A DNA stretch of 50,839 nucleotides from Xanthobacteraceae bacterium (GCA_031291445.1 JARLJA010000194.1:1-50839); one strand, 5' to 3'; counted from the first letter of the stretch, positions 34,864-42,814 are shown. Translations and numbers: made by a program. Notes: generated by a model not told the origin, from the sequence alone.

Positions 34864-35658
34864 TTACCGCTCACCGTCCAGCGCGCGCCCGACGCACCTG
34901 ACGGCGCCGTCGTGCTCGCCGAGCGACAGGTCGAAGCCCCTGGCGCGGCTCACCAATGCCGCGACGGCCCCCACCGAGGCCCCCCGTTCGGCCTCGCGCA
35001 TCCCGATCTCGGACATCAGCGCCTGGGCGACCATCATGGCCGGCATCGGCCGCACCGACGAATAGCCGCCGTGGTTGGGCTGCAGCACGATGACGCAGTC
35101 GACCTGCCCCTTCTCGATGCGCCAGGGCCCGCCGACCCGGGTCGGATCGACATTGAAGATCCGGACGCCGCGAACGTCGGTATAGGCCGGCGACGACAGA
35201 ATGACATCCGCGATCTCCGGCAGCAGGGCCAGGGACCTTTCCTTGACCCGGCAGGCGCGCGGCCGCGCGATGGCGCCGTCGGCGTCGAGAAAGACGTGCT
35301 CGTCGCCCTCCATCTCGTAGCCCGACAGCATCAGCCGCAGCACCAGGGTGGTCTTTCCGGCACCCCGGCTGCCGGCGATCAGGACCCGCCGGCCATTTCG
35401 GCGCAGCAGGGCGGCGTGAATGATTCCCGACCGTGGCCGGTCCATCAGGGACAAGGAGAACAGCCTTTCGTGGAGATGATCGATCACCGACCGCGTGTCG
35501 ATCACCTCGACGGCATCCCGGCCCGGCTCGACGATGCGGTAGCGCCCCCGCACCGGCTCGACCGCGATGACCTGCTCGGCGATCGGTGCGGCGGCGATAT
35601 CCGGACCACATGCGAGATATTGTAGCGCTTCGAACGCGACGCTGTCCGTCGTGCGCAT
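34864..35658 (-). CDS. HPr kinase-like protein (HprK C-terminal domain family)
   Basis: A 264-residue P-loop protein of the HprK-related type. The Walker A is G-S-R-G-A-G-K-T-T near residues 96-104, followed by L-S-G-Y-E-M-E-G-D-E-H-V near 111-122, the pattern of the HPr kinase catalytic segment (Asp/His). Such stand-alone proteins lack the HPr-binding N-domain, and one relative in paeninodin-type lasso clusters phosphorylates a peptide Ser. The gene follows the PqqD-like gene by 29 bases and precedes the Thr-rich protein by 70, so a Ser/Thr of that protein is a reasonable substrate. In-frame codons upstream of the ATG at 35658 look coding-like (T-F-E-V-T-A-R-T-L-D), so the true start could be slightly earlier at a non-standard codon. 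Confidence 0.8.
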   Translation of the reverse strand: MRTTDSVAFEALQYLACGPDIAAAPIAEQVIAVEPVRGRYRIVEPGRDAVEVIDTRSVIDHLHERLFSLSLMDRPRSGIIHAALLRRNGRRVLIAGSRGAGKTTLVLRLMLSGYEMEGDEHVFLDADGAIARPRACRVKERSLALLPEIADVILSSPAYTDVRGVRIFNVDPTRVGGPWRIEKGQVDCVIVLQPNHGGYSSVRPMPAMMVAQALMSEIGMREAERGASVGAVAALVSRARGFDLSLGEHDGAVRCVGRALDGER

Positions 35659-35687
35659 GACGATCCGCCGGTCGAGCGTGCGGGCCG

Positions 35688-35957
35688 TTACTTCGAAGGT
35701 GATAGGATCAATCCTTCCCTGAGCAGCGAATCGAGGCCGGTCCGGATTTCATCGTGCGCGGCGGCGCCGAGCTCGAACGCGGCGGCCACCCTCGCCACGA
35801 TCTCATCGATCGCGTGCGCCCCGTTGCAGAATTCGAAGATGATGGCGGCGGTCTTGTTGAGATAGTGCACGCGATCGCGGTCGCTCTGGTAGACGATATA
35901 GCCGTCGGGAACCTCGTGGACCTCGAGATTGGGCGCCTGAGTAACCAAGTCCGACAT
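35688..35957 (-). CDS. PqqD-like peptide-binding protein
   Basis: A small (89-residue) winged-helix protein of the PqqD/RRE class. These proteins bind the leader of a ribosomal peptide and present it to modifying enzymes. The family pattern is clear: Y-I-V-Y-Q-S-D-R-D-R-V-H-Y-L-N near 20-34, then T-A-A-I-I-F-E-F-C-N-G near 36-46 and a C-terminal L-L-R-E-G-L-I. I chose the ATG at 35957, with AGGGG five bases before, over the ATG at 35996. The kinase-like gene follows at 29 bases. A PqqD-like gene, an HprK-like gene and a short Thr-rich gene in a row is the strongest hint that a ribosomal peptide is modified here. Confidence 0.82.
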   Translation of the reverse strand: MSDLVTQAPNLEVHEVPDGYIVYQSDRDRVHYLNKTAAIIFEFCNGAHAIDEIVARVAAAFELGAAAHDEIRTGLDSLLREGLILSPSK

Positions 35958-36049
35958 GAACCCCTGACCGAGAATCTGCGAAAACCTAACTTTCAATTAT
36001 ATCTGCAGTCCCGGTCCCAGGACAACCCGGCGCCGTCCCCAAGCCGGGA

Positions 36050-37567
36050 TCACGCCGGGCGTGCGTAATGGTTTGGCGACAGCACACGCGGCCAGTTCTT
36101 CTCCGAACGCCGCACCAGCTCCACGCGCTGGTCGCGCCGCGCCGCGAGCTGCGACACCAGCTGATCGCGAAAGCCGCGCCAAGCCGCTGCGTCGAGCGGC
36201 GACATCTGCCGCAGAACCTGCTCGGGGACGTCGTCGAAGGCGTCGTTGACGAGCGACAGCGCCGCCGCGAGCGAGGCGGCGCGGTCGGCATCGTAGCCGG
36301 CCGCGAACCACGCCGGCTGCGCCAGCGCCGCGACCAGATCGGCTGACGAACGCGTCGGCAGGGGAACGTCGTCGAGCTTCGACGCCGCGCGCGTTCCCGG
36401 CTCGGCGACCACGATGTCATTTCCGGGCGCGCGACCGAGCCCGACCCACGCCCCGTCGCTGGTCTTGTCGAGCGTCGCCAGGGATTCATCGTAGCCGTAG
36501 AACCGCAGCCGCGGCGCGCCGTCGCCATCGATCACCGCCCAGTGCTGTTCGTACTCCCTCCCCGCGCCGACCCGTCCCCCAGGCAGTAATTCCACGTCCC
36601 GGGGCTGGCTTCCGCCGGATTGCAGACGCACATGACGCAGCGCCACCAGCCGTTCCTCCTCGGCGCGGGCAAGCGTCGAACGTTCCGGGGGCTGAAAAAC
36701 GGTTCCGCTCCATCGCCGCCGCAGGTCCGCCAGCGCGGCCTCGCAGGCCGGCATCAGCCCCGGCGCCACCAGCGGCCGGTTCGGGTGATCGAGGAACCAT
36801 TTTGCGCCGGAGCGATGATGCAGGAACGGCTCGCCCGACGGATCCCGCTGCACCATGTCCCAATCGAACAGGAACGGGCGATGGGCCAGGAACCCGAACG
36901 TCCTGTTCAGCAGCAGGGCCGAAAGCAGGAAGGTGTCCTTGTCGCCATGGATCAAATCGTAGACCTCATCACAATGTTCGTTCAGAGCGATGGCGAGATC
37001 GAGCATGTCCCAGGCGCGGGTCTTGTCGGCGAGCAGCACACCGGAATCGACACTCGCCCGCTCGACCGGCGCGAGGCCGAGCCGCGCCCACACCGGGTTG
37101 GTCGCCCTGACGTCCACCACGTCGGGCCACAGCAAGAGCCCGTTGTCCATGTACTCCGCCCACGCGAAAGCCTGCTCCGGATCGACCAGCGGCACGGTGT
37201 CGGCGTCGAGGTACAGCACCTCGCGAAAGCGGCTGTGGGCGATGGCGTAGGGCTTGAGCGGCCAACCTCCCGCGACGCGAGCCGGATGCATCGCCACCAC
37301 GGCTTCGGCGTCGACGACCTCAACGCCCTCCTCCTCGAGCAGGATGCGCATCTCCTCGCTCATCTCCCGCCGGCCCAGATGCCAGACCTGGATCGGCAGG
37401 GTGCAGCGATGGACGCGGCGCAGGACGGCGATCAGAACCCAGGCGCAGGTGAAATAGCGCTTGCCACCGGCGCAGATGACGATGCCGCGCCCCTCGAAAC
37501 GGCCGTCAGGGCAGCGCGCTGGCGCCGACTGTCGGATCGCGATCGCTTGTTCGAGCGAGGGTTGCAT
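36050..37567 (-). CDS. GT71-like (MNN1/MNN2-type) glycosyltransferase
   Basis: A 505-residue protein. Residues about 25-300 follow the mannosyltransferase family known from fungal MNN1/MNN2: R-G-I-V-I-C-A-G-G near 27-35, Y-F-T-C-A-W-V-L-I near 38-46, I-Q-V-W-H-L-G and V-L-Y-L-D-A-D with D121-A-D123 binding metal and nucleotide-sugar. A later T-H/H-H-R-S-G-A-K-W-F region fits the acceptor side. Residues about 300-505 have no family I recognise and may be an accessory domain. It is the first gene of the minus-strand run that continues to PqqD-like, HprK-like, Thr-rich and GT2-TPR genes, 92 bases from the next. It starts 71 bases from the divergent GT62-like gene, so the two share a control region. 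Confidence 0.75.
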   Translation of the reverse strand: MQPSLEQAIAIRQSAPARCPDGRFEGRGIVICAGGKRYFTCAWVLIAVLRRVHRCTLPIQVWHLGRREMSEEMRILLEEEGVEVVDAEAVVAMHPARVAGGWPLKPYAIAHSRFREVLYLDADTVPLVDPEQAFAWAEYMDNGLLLWPDVVDVRATNPVWARLGLAPVERASVDSGVLLADKTRAWDMLDLAIALNEHCDEVYDLIHGDKDTFLLSALLLNRTFGFLAHRPFLFDWDMVQRDPSGEPFLHHRSGAKWFLDHPNRPLVAPGLMPACEAALADLRRRWSGTVFQPPERSTLARAEEERLVALRHVRLQSGGSQPRDVELLPGGRVGAGREYEQHWAVIDGDGAPRLRFYGYDESLATLDKTSDGAWVGLGRAPGNDIVVAEPGTRAASKLDDVPLPTRSSADLVAALAQPAWFAAGYDADRAASLAAALSLVNDAFDDVPEQVLRQMSPLDAAAWRGFRDQLVSQLAARRDQRVELVRRSEKNWPRVLSPNHYARPA

Positions 37568-37638
37568 CGGAACTGCGGCTGTACTCTGCTAACGTCGGCA
37601 ACAAACGTGAATTCCCGCAGATCGTCAAGGACACCCTG

Positions 37639-38406
37639 ATGACCCCGTCGAACGCGACAGTCTTGATCTTGACGCCCATGAAGACGGCGAGCGGCTATCT
37701 CGACAGCTATTTCGCGGGCCTGGAGGCCCTGACCTACCCTCACGACCGGCTCTCGCTCGGCATTCTGGAAGGCGACAGTTTCGACGACACTTTCGCGCAG
37801 GTCGAGCGGCGGCTGCAGACAGTCTGCGCCGGCTTCAAATCCCGGTTACTTTTCCAGAAGAATTTCGGCGCCACGGTTCCAGCGGGCGTGCCGCGTTTCG
37901 AGGCCGTTTACCAGGCGGCGCGACGGGCGGTGCTGGCGCGGGCCCGCAACCACCTGCTGTTCGGCGCGTTGCGCGACCACGACTGGGTGCTGTGGCTCGA
38001 CGTCGATGTGGTCGAATATCCCGCCGACATCGTCGAGCGCCTGATCGCGCTCGATCTCGACATCGTCCACCCCCATTGCGTCGTCGATTACGGCGGCAAG
38101 AGTTTCGATCGCAACGCCTGGTGCGACGACGGCCGCCTGCACATGGAGGACCTGCGCGGCCGCGACCGGGTGCGCCTGGACTCGGTCGGCGGCACCATGC
38201 TGCTGGTGCGGGCCGACCGCCATCGCGACGGGCTGGTGTTTCCGCCGTTTTTCTACGGCGCCCGGAGCCGCTGGATCCGCTCGTCGCATCCGCTGCGGGG
38301 AGAAAGCATCGGCGAGATCGAGACTGAGGGTCTCGCCATCATGGCCAAGGACATGGGGATCGAATGCTGGGGCCTGCCGGACCTCGAAATCCGCCATGCG
38401 CGGTAA
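37639..38406 (+). CDS. GT62-like (Anp1-type) glycosyltransferase
   Basis: A 255-residue GT-A transferase resembling Anp1/Mnn9 (GT62), otherwise best known from fungal mannan synthesis. Visible motifs are I-L-T-P-M-K-T near 10-16, L-E-G-D-S-F-D near 42-48, W-L-D-V-D-V near 119-124, S-F-D-R-N-A-W-C, D-S-V-G-G-T-M-L-L-V and E-T-E-G. The same motifs in the same order form the middle domain of the protein at 23811-26528, so they are paralogs, one alone and one embedded. It is divergent from the GT71-like gene and ends before a 240-base gap. Likely cytoplasmic, as no export signal is seen. Confidence 0.78.
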   Translation: MTPSNATVLILTPMKTASGYLDSYFAGLEALTYPHDRLSLGILEGDSFDDTFAQVERRLQTVCAGFKSRLLFQKNFGATVPAGVPRFEAVYQAARRAVLARARNHLLFGALRDHDWVLWLDVDVVEYPADIVERLIALDLDIVHPHCVVDYGGKSFDRNAWCDDGRLHMEDLRGRDRVRLDSVGGTMLLVRADRHRDGLVFPPFFYGARSRWIRSSHPLRGESIGEIETEGLAIMAKDMGIECWGLPDLEIRHAR

Positions 38407-38552
38407 TGAATTGCAACAGCTCCGAAGCGTGGACCCGCGGGTCAAGTTTACGGCCGGACCGGCCAAAGGGCCGGATCCGGTTGCCCGCGGGTGGCGCCGA
38501 GAATGAGGCCAAGCCGGCGATCAGCGTGTAGCGCCTCTCCGATTTCTGCGTC

Positions 38553-38575
38553 ATGCGCGGGCTTGACCCGCGCAT
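38553..38575. repeat. Short palindromic intergenic repeat
   Basis: ATGCGCGGG and CCCGCGCAT form a perfect 9-bp inverted repeat around CTTGA, within the 242-base gap between the GT62-like gene and the sulfotransferase. A sequence of the same design stands at 40697-40719. Such short GC-rich palindromes ending in TCCACGC are frequent between genes in Bradyrhizobium-type genomes. The rest of the gap (38407-38648) holds no gene I can support. Confidence 0.55.
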
Positions 38576-38648
38576 CCACGCTTGGCGGCGACATCCCAGA
38601 CGATGAAGCGCCGTGCCAAGCCCGGCCATGACGGATGCCCGCCCTCCC

Positions 38649-39449
38649 TCACCGCCACCAGTCGGCGGACGTCTCATAGCCGAACCGCAGCAGATACGGC
38701 GTGTTGCCGCGCTCGTGAAAATAGCGCCGGCTACGGGCGTCGAAGATGTGACGCCAATAATCCTCCCGGCGGTGGCGCTTGATGAGGTCGTAGATCGAGT
38801 TTTCCGCCGGCTGATACTGATAGCCGTTGTAGGGATTCCTGCCGTAGTCGTCCGTGGCCTGGTGCAGTCGCACGCATGCTCCAAGCACGTCGTCGGGCAG
38901 CTCGGCATTCATGAACCGGGCCATCCGCCCCAGCGTCGCCGCGGGCTCGCGTACCAGGTCCTCATGGCGCACGAACAGCGTCGGCCGCGTGTCGCTCTGC
39001 TGCACGGCCCGGCCGACATGATCCCCCCACGAGCCCTCGGCCGCGTCGAGGTCGCGAAGCGCATCATAGACCTCGGAGAGTTGCGAGAAGCCGTGGCCGC
39101 CGAACAGGAAGGCCATGTAGAGGAACGACAGCGCAGCATTGCGCCCGTCGCGCACCAGATAGATCAGCGCGTCGTCGCCCGCCGGCATCTGGTGGCTCTT
39201 GACCACCTCGACATGATCGAGCGCCTCAGTCAGCCCGCGCGCAGGCGCGCCCACCACGTCGCCGTCATAGACGCTGAGCTGGGGCCGGCCCTGCAGGATC
39301 GAAAAATATTCCCGCGCCAGCGTGTTCCCCGAGCGCGGGTAGCTCACCAGATAGACGCGCTTCCGCCCGGTGCGGAATCCGCTGCGTGCCAGGAACTCCA
39401 TGATGCTCCGGCGCGCACGGGCTTCGAACTCGGGATCCACAGGGGGCAT
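38649..39449 (-). CDS. Sulfotransferase
   Basis: A 266-residue cytosolic-type sulfotransferase that would transfer sulfate from PAPS to a hydroxyl, probably on a glycan or lipid. The 5'-phosphosulfate loop is S-Y-P-R-S-G-N-T at 36-43; the 3'-phosphate site is Y-L-V-R-D-G-R-N-A-A-L-S near 97-108; K-S-H near 84-86 may hold the catalytic base. The C-terminal end is complete. The gene is followed in the transcription direction by the 242-base gap that contains a palindrome. It lies downstream of the GT90 gene (51 bases) on the same strand, so GT90 and sulfotransferase may form a pair that adds and then sulfates a sugar. A second sulfotransferase lies at 46963-47724 but is only distantly similar. 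Confidence 0.85.
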   Translation of the reverse strand: MPPVDPEFEARARRSIMEFLARSGFRTGRKRVYLVSYPRSGNTLAREYFSILQGRPQLSVYDGDVVGAPARGLTEALDHVEVVKSHQMPAGDDALIYLVRDGRNAALSFLYMAFLFGGHGFSQLSEVYDALRDLDAAEGSWGDHVGRAVQQSDTRPTLFVRHEDLVREPAATLGRMARFMNAELPDDVLGACVRLHQATDDYGRNPYNGYQYQPAENSIYDLIKRHRREDYWRHIFDARSRRYFHERGNTPYLLRFGYETSADWWR

Positions 39450-39500
39450 GCCCGGAGGATTGCACGACCGCGATGGCGCTGTGAAGGCACCACGTCCGTT

Positions 39501-40583
39501 TCACCCGACCTTGGCGCGCAGCATGCCCCCTGCATGGGCTTCGCAGACCCGCCGGGCGGCGGCGGCGACCTCGGTTTCGAAGTCCCGCGCCATGGCGAAG
39601 GCCTGGCCGCTGGCGGCGATCCGCCCGCAGGCGTCGGGATTGGCCCGGCACCAGGCGATCTGCTCGACCAGATCCGAGAGATCGGTCTTGACCGGCACGT
39701 AGTGCGTCCAGGGCGCGAGATCGTCGTAGTACCATTGCCGATAGCCCAGCGGCGAGGCCACCTTCAGCACGCAGCACCCCATGATCAGCCGGGTCAGCAG
39801 ATTCGACCACGCATTGGTGTTGCCGTCGATATCGATCGCGAACTTCAGGCCGTTCCAGACGATCGGCGACACGTAGGTGCCGAGGATCCCGGCCTCGCCC
39901 AGCCGGGCGATATCGACCTCCCGGTCGCGCGATTGCGACACCACGCTCAGCCTGGCGTCGGTATCGGGGATGCCTTTCAGCGCCAGACAGAGCCGGACCC
40001 GCGGCAGCAGTTCGGGATCGTCGGCCGAGAGCTGTGGCTTCGAGATCGCCCCGCTCCCGGTGGTCTGGCCCCGCCACAGGATCCGGTCGCTCCGCGCGCT
40101 CCAGGCAAGTGCGTTGGCGCGCGCGACGCGGCGGTGACTGTCCTGGCCAAGGGTGCGGACGAAGCCGTGGTCCGGGATCAGGATCGCGCCCGGATCGCGG
40201 CTGCAGAAGGCCACCATGCCCGCCTTGCTTTCCTCGCCGTCGGAGAGGTCGGCCACCAGCCGGAAACGCTCCAGCGGCATGCGGGCGAGGATGGTCAGCA
40301 CACCGATCAGGCGGTGCAGCAGTTCGTTCGGCCGCTCCTGAAGCACTTTGTCATCGCAGGCGATCCTGATGTGGTGCCCGTCGCGGGCGATCTCCGTGGC
40401 ATGATGCCCGGCCGCACCGCGCGGCCGCGGCGTGACCGTAACGGTCGCCTCCGGCAGCGCCAGCCGATCGCGACAATGCTCCGACAGCCGCCGGCCAAGC
40501 TCCGCGCGCGCGTGGGCCCGCGGCGCGAGGCGCGCCGCTGTCATCGAGAGCGCAGTCCGGAATCGGCGAAGCGGTGTCATCAT
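39501..40583 (-). CDS. GT90-family glycosyltransferase (CAP10-like)
   Basis: A 360-residue transferase with the GT90/CAP10 signature: W-R-G-Q-T-T-G near 170-176, K-F-A-I-D-I-D-G-N near 247-255 and A-W-S-N-L just after, then H-Y-V-P-V-K-T-D near 294-301. The animal members (POGLUT) put glucose or xylose on Ser of EGF repeats; fungal CAP10 and bacterial relatives act on capsule or LPS. Which applies here is unknown. Length is normal for bacterial members. It begins about 110 bases from the palindrome at 40697 and is followed by the sulfotransferase gene. Confidence 0.85.
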   Translation of the reverse strand: MMTPLRRFRTALSMTAARLAPRAHARAELGRRLSEHCRDRLALPEATVTVTPRPRGAAGHHATEIARDGHHIRIACDDKVLQERPNELLHRLIGVLTILARMPLERFRLVADLSDGEESKAGMVAFCSRDPGAILIPDHGFVRTLGQDSHRRVARANALAWSARSDRILWRGQTTGSGAISKPQLSADDPELLPRVRLCLALKGIPDTDARLSVVSQSRDREVDIARLGEAGILGTYVSPIVWNGLKFAIDIDGNTNAWSNLLTRLIMGCCVLKVASPLGYRQWYYDDLAPWTHYVPVKTDLSDLVEQIAWCRANPDACGRIAASGQAFAMARDFETEVAAAARRVCEAHAGGMLRAKVG

Positions 40584-40696
40584 TCAATTCAGAGCAGTCT
40601 AGGACAAAGTCTAGCGGTGATTGAGGACCGCGTCATGGCCGGCCGCAGCGGGCTGCCTGACGAAGCGTGGTGCTGCGCCGCCCCCTGAACTGCGTC

Positions 40697-40719
40697 ACCC
40701 GCGGACCTGATCCGCGGGT
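40697..40719. repeat. Short palindromic intergenic repeat
   Basis: ACCCGCGGA and TCCGCGGGT form a perfect 9-bp inverted repeat around CCTGA, followed by CCACGC. This is the same layout as the repeat at 38553-38575, and the two flank the sulfotransferase-GT90 pair. It lies in the gap between GT90 and the outer-membrane-like gene. Confidence 0.5.
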
Positions 40720-40832
40720 CCACGCTTTGCCGCAGGCAAGGCTCCACGCCCCGACAAGTCGCTCGCCTGTAACCCGGTCTCATGGCATCGCCCACGACTC
40801 TCGGCTATCGTCGCCGCCCACGTGGAGGCGGG

Positions 40833-41702
40833 ATGCGCGTGACCCGGACTATCGTGGCATTGGGGCTTTGGCTGGCGGCGGCGGTGCCGGGCGTTGCGCT
40901 GGCGCAGTCCGCAGCCCAGCCCGACAAGAGCCAGTACACCCTGTTCAACCCGGTCCCGGACGCCCTGGTGCGCGACTTCAGCACCGACCGTCCGCCCAAG
41001 GCGAACTCGCCCAATACCATCGACGCCGGCCACTTCGAATACGAGACCGACCTGGTCAATTTCGCGCGGCTGCAGACCGGTTCGACCCGCACCGATACCT
41101 TGCTGGCCCCCAATCCGACCTTCAAGCTCGGCCTCACCAACAGCATCGACCTCGAGGTCAATGCCCCCACGGTGGTCGGCATCCACACCTTCGATTCGAC
41201 CGCCGGCCTGTCGAGCACCATGTGGGGGATCGGCGACGTTTACGTCCGCACCAAGGTCAATCTGTGGGGCAACGACGGGGGCCAAAGCGCGCTCGCGCTC
41301 ATCCCTTACGTCAAGGCGCCGACCGCGCCGGCGGGAATCGGCAACGGCGCCGTCGAGGGCGGCGTGATCGCGCCGCTGTCCTTCACCCTGCCCCAGGGCT
41401 TCACCCTGCTGTTCAACTCCGAGGTCGACGCGCTGAAGAACAGCGCCGACGACGGCCGCCACACCAACTTCATGAACCTCGTCAACGTCAGCCATGAGCT
41501 GGTCAAGACCGTCACGCTCTATGTCGAGTTCTGGTCCGACTTCAACAACGATCCGGTGCAGAAGACCACGCAGTACAGCGCCGACTTCGCCGTCACCTGG
41601 CTGGTGCGTCCCAACCTGCAGCTCGACGCCGGCATCGACGTCGGCCTCAACCGCGTGACGCCGACGGTGCAGGTGTTCGCCGGGCTGTCGCAGCGGTTTT
41701 GA
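40833..41702 (+). CDS. Exported beta-barrel-like protein (MetA-pathway family-like)
   Basis: A 289-residue protein with an export signal (hydrophobic core near 7-22, ending A-L-A near 23-25) and many alternating beta-strand patterns such as F-E-Y-E-T-D-L-V-N-F and V-T-L-Y-V-E-F-W-S-D-F. It ends in Q-R-F, a C-terminal aromatic typical of outer-membrane barrels recognised by BamA. The pattern resembles the transporter/'MetA-pathway of phenol degradation' family of unknown exact role. The start at 40833 follows a GGAGGCGG ribosome site. No operon partner; a weak hairpin separates it from the convergent membrane gene. Confidence 0.7.
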   Translation: MRVTRTIVALGLWLAAAVPGVALAQSAAQPDKSQYTLFNPVPDALVRDFSTDRPPKANSPNTIDAGHFEYETDLVNFARLQTGSTRTDTLLAPNPTFKLGLTNSIDLEVNAPTVVGIHTFDSTAGLSSTMWGIGDVYVRTKVNLWGNDGGQSALALIPYVKAPTAPAGIGNGAVEGGVIAPLSFTLPQGFTLLFNSEVDALKNSADDGRHTNFMNLVNVSHELVKTVTLYVEFWSDFNNDPVQKTTQYSADFAVTWLVRPNLQLDAGIDVGLNRVTPTVQVFAGLSQRF

Positions 41703-41729
41703 GGCGGGCATCGCGGCAGGCGCCGCCTC
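41701..41729. terminator. Possible shared terminator hairpin
   Basis: GAGGCGG (41701-41707) can pair with CCGCCTC (41723-41729), a 7-bp stem around the stop codons of two convergent genes. There is no T-run, so it is weak evidence for termination in both directions. Confidence 0.3.
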
Positions 41730-42069
41730 ACCCGGCGATCCATAACCCGGCGAGCACGGAGGCCGCGTTCGCCACCAGCGACACCACCATGGCGCGCCAT
41801 GGTTTGAGTCCGGCCATCCAGCCGATCAGCAGGCCCTCGACGATGACCACCAGCGCTTCGAGCGTCAGGATCGCCGGCCAGAACGGGAAGCGTCCATAGG
41901 CCCACAGCGCCGCCGACCACAGCTGCGGATGAGTCGCAGCGGTGGCGACCGCCGCCGCCAGCCCGACATGGGTCGCGCCGCGGCTCGGCCACCCCATGAG
42001 GCGAACGACCAGGGCCGCGACCGGCGCCTCGATCACTGCCGAGAGCACGAGCGCGCTGGCTTCCATCAT
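41728..42069 (-). CDS. Small integral membrane protein, unknown
   Basis: A 113-residue protein with three or so hydrophobic helices (about 5-24, 66-84 and 92-112), so an inner-membrane protein. I do not recognise a family. The start is one of two adjacent ATG codons (42069, 42066); the long upstream frame is antisense to the next gene and was rejected. It is divergent from the exported protein at 42130, with 60 bases between them, so they may be co-regulated. Confidence 0.6.
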   Translation of the reverse strand: MMEASALVLSAVIEAPVAALVVRLMGWPSRGATHVGLAAAVATAATHPQLWSAALWAYGRFPFWPAILTLEALVVIVEGLLIGWMAGLKPWRAMVVSLVANAASVLAGLWIAG

Positions 42070-42129
42070 CGCTTTCAACCATTGTGCCGGCGGTCGACCA
42101 ACGTCCGCAATGTCCAACGGGAGGGTATC

Positions 42130-42552
42130 ATGACAGCTCGCGCAGTTCTGGCTGTTCTCGCGACGATGCTGGCGCTGCCGGCCGCGCGCGCCGACGTCCT
42201 GCCGACGCCGGACCGCGGGCCGCCGGTTGGTAGCGCTGCGGGCCTCGAATTCCGGGTCGAGGCGGTCGAAGCCGCGCTCGGGCCGCCGGCCGGCCCGCAT
42301 TACACCAAGCGGCTGCAGGTCGTGATGCTCGCCGGCTGCGAGGACGGGCGCCCCAACTGCAAGCTGGCGCGGGCGCGCAACCTGATCGGCATGGAAGTGC
42401 TTGCGGTCGACGGCCAGAGCATGCGCCCGGAACGGGGCATGGTGCAGGAGATCCTCGACGTCTTCGCCGCCGCGTCGACCCGCCCGGTGACCCTTCGGCT
42501 CTACGCACGCGGACCGGGCAATCGGCCGGTCACGGTCGAGTTCGCGCGGTAG
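42130..42552 (+). CDS. Small exported protein, unknown
   Basis: A 140-residue protein with a short signal peptide (M-T-A-R-A-V-L-A-V-L-A then A-R-A near 20-22). The mature part includes A-G-C-E-D-G-R-P-N-C with two Cys that could form a disulfide, and L-I-G-M-E-V-L-A-V-D-G near 88-98, a PDZ-like loop pattern. No family is certain. It would act in the periplasm. It is divergent from the small membrane protein at 41728-42069. Confidence 0.6.
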   Translation: MTARAVLAVLATMLALPAARADVLPTPDRGPPVGSAAGLEFRVEAVEAALGPPAGPHYTKRLQVVMLAGCEDGRPNCKLARARNLIGMEVLAVDGQSMRPERGMVQEILDVFAAASTRPVTLRLYARGPGNRPVTVEFAR

Positions 42553-42609
42553 CGGTTGTGGGAGTAAGCCCGCACCCCGCGGATTGAGCAACTGTCGAAG
42601 CGGCGGCGG

Positions 42610-42720
42610 CCTCATCCTTCGAGACGCGTTGCTCGCGCAACGCTCCTCAGGAATAAAGGATTACGCCTGATGTCCTCATTGTGAGGAGCGCGGCAACGCC
42701 GCGCGTCTCGAACCATGAGG
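42610..42720. repeat. Composite palindromic intergenic repeat (about 110 bp)
   Basis: The outer arms CCTCATCCTTCGAGACGCG (42610-42628) and CGCGTCTCGAACCATGAGG (42702-42720) are inverted copies with 17 of 19 bases matching. Inner segments also pair in part (GAGGAGCG-type sequences and GC-rich mini-hairpins). This is a design common between genes of Bradyrhizobium and relatives. It lies in the 260-base gap between two same-strand exported-protein genes and might affect transcript ends. Confidence 0.7.
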
Positions 42721-42814
42721 CCCGCTCCCGCCCCGACTTGCGCCAGATCAATCGCGGCGGCCGCGGCTGAACTTAAATGTCGGCAAGCTTCCCTGCAGAG
42801 GGGACCATGCCATC

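Noticed and set aside
34864-35996. Lasso-peptide biosynthesis cluster
   Set aside because: PqqD-like and HprK-like genes fit, but there is no asparagine-synthetase-like cyclase, no transglutaminase-type leader peptidase and no ABC exporter in the window.
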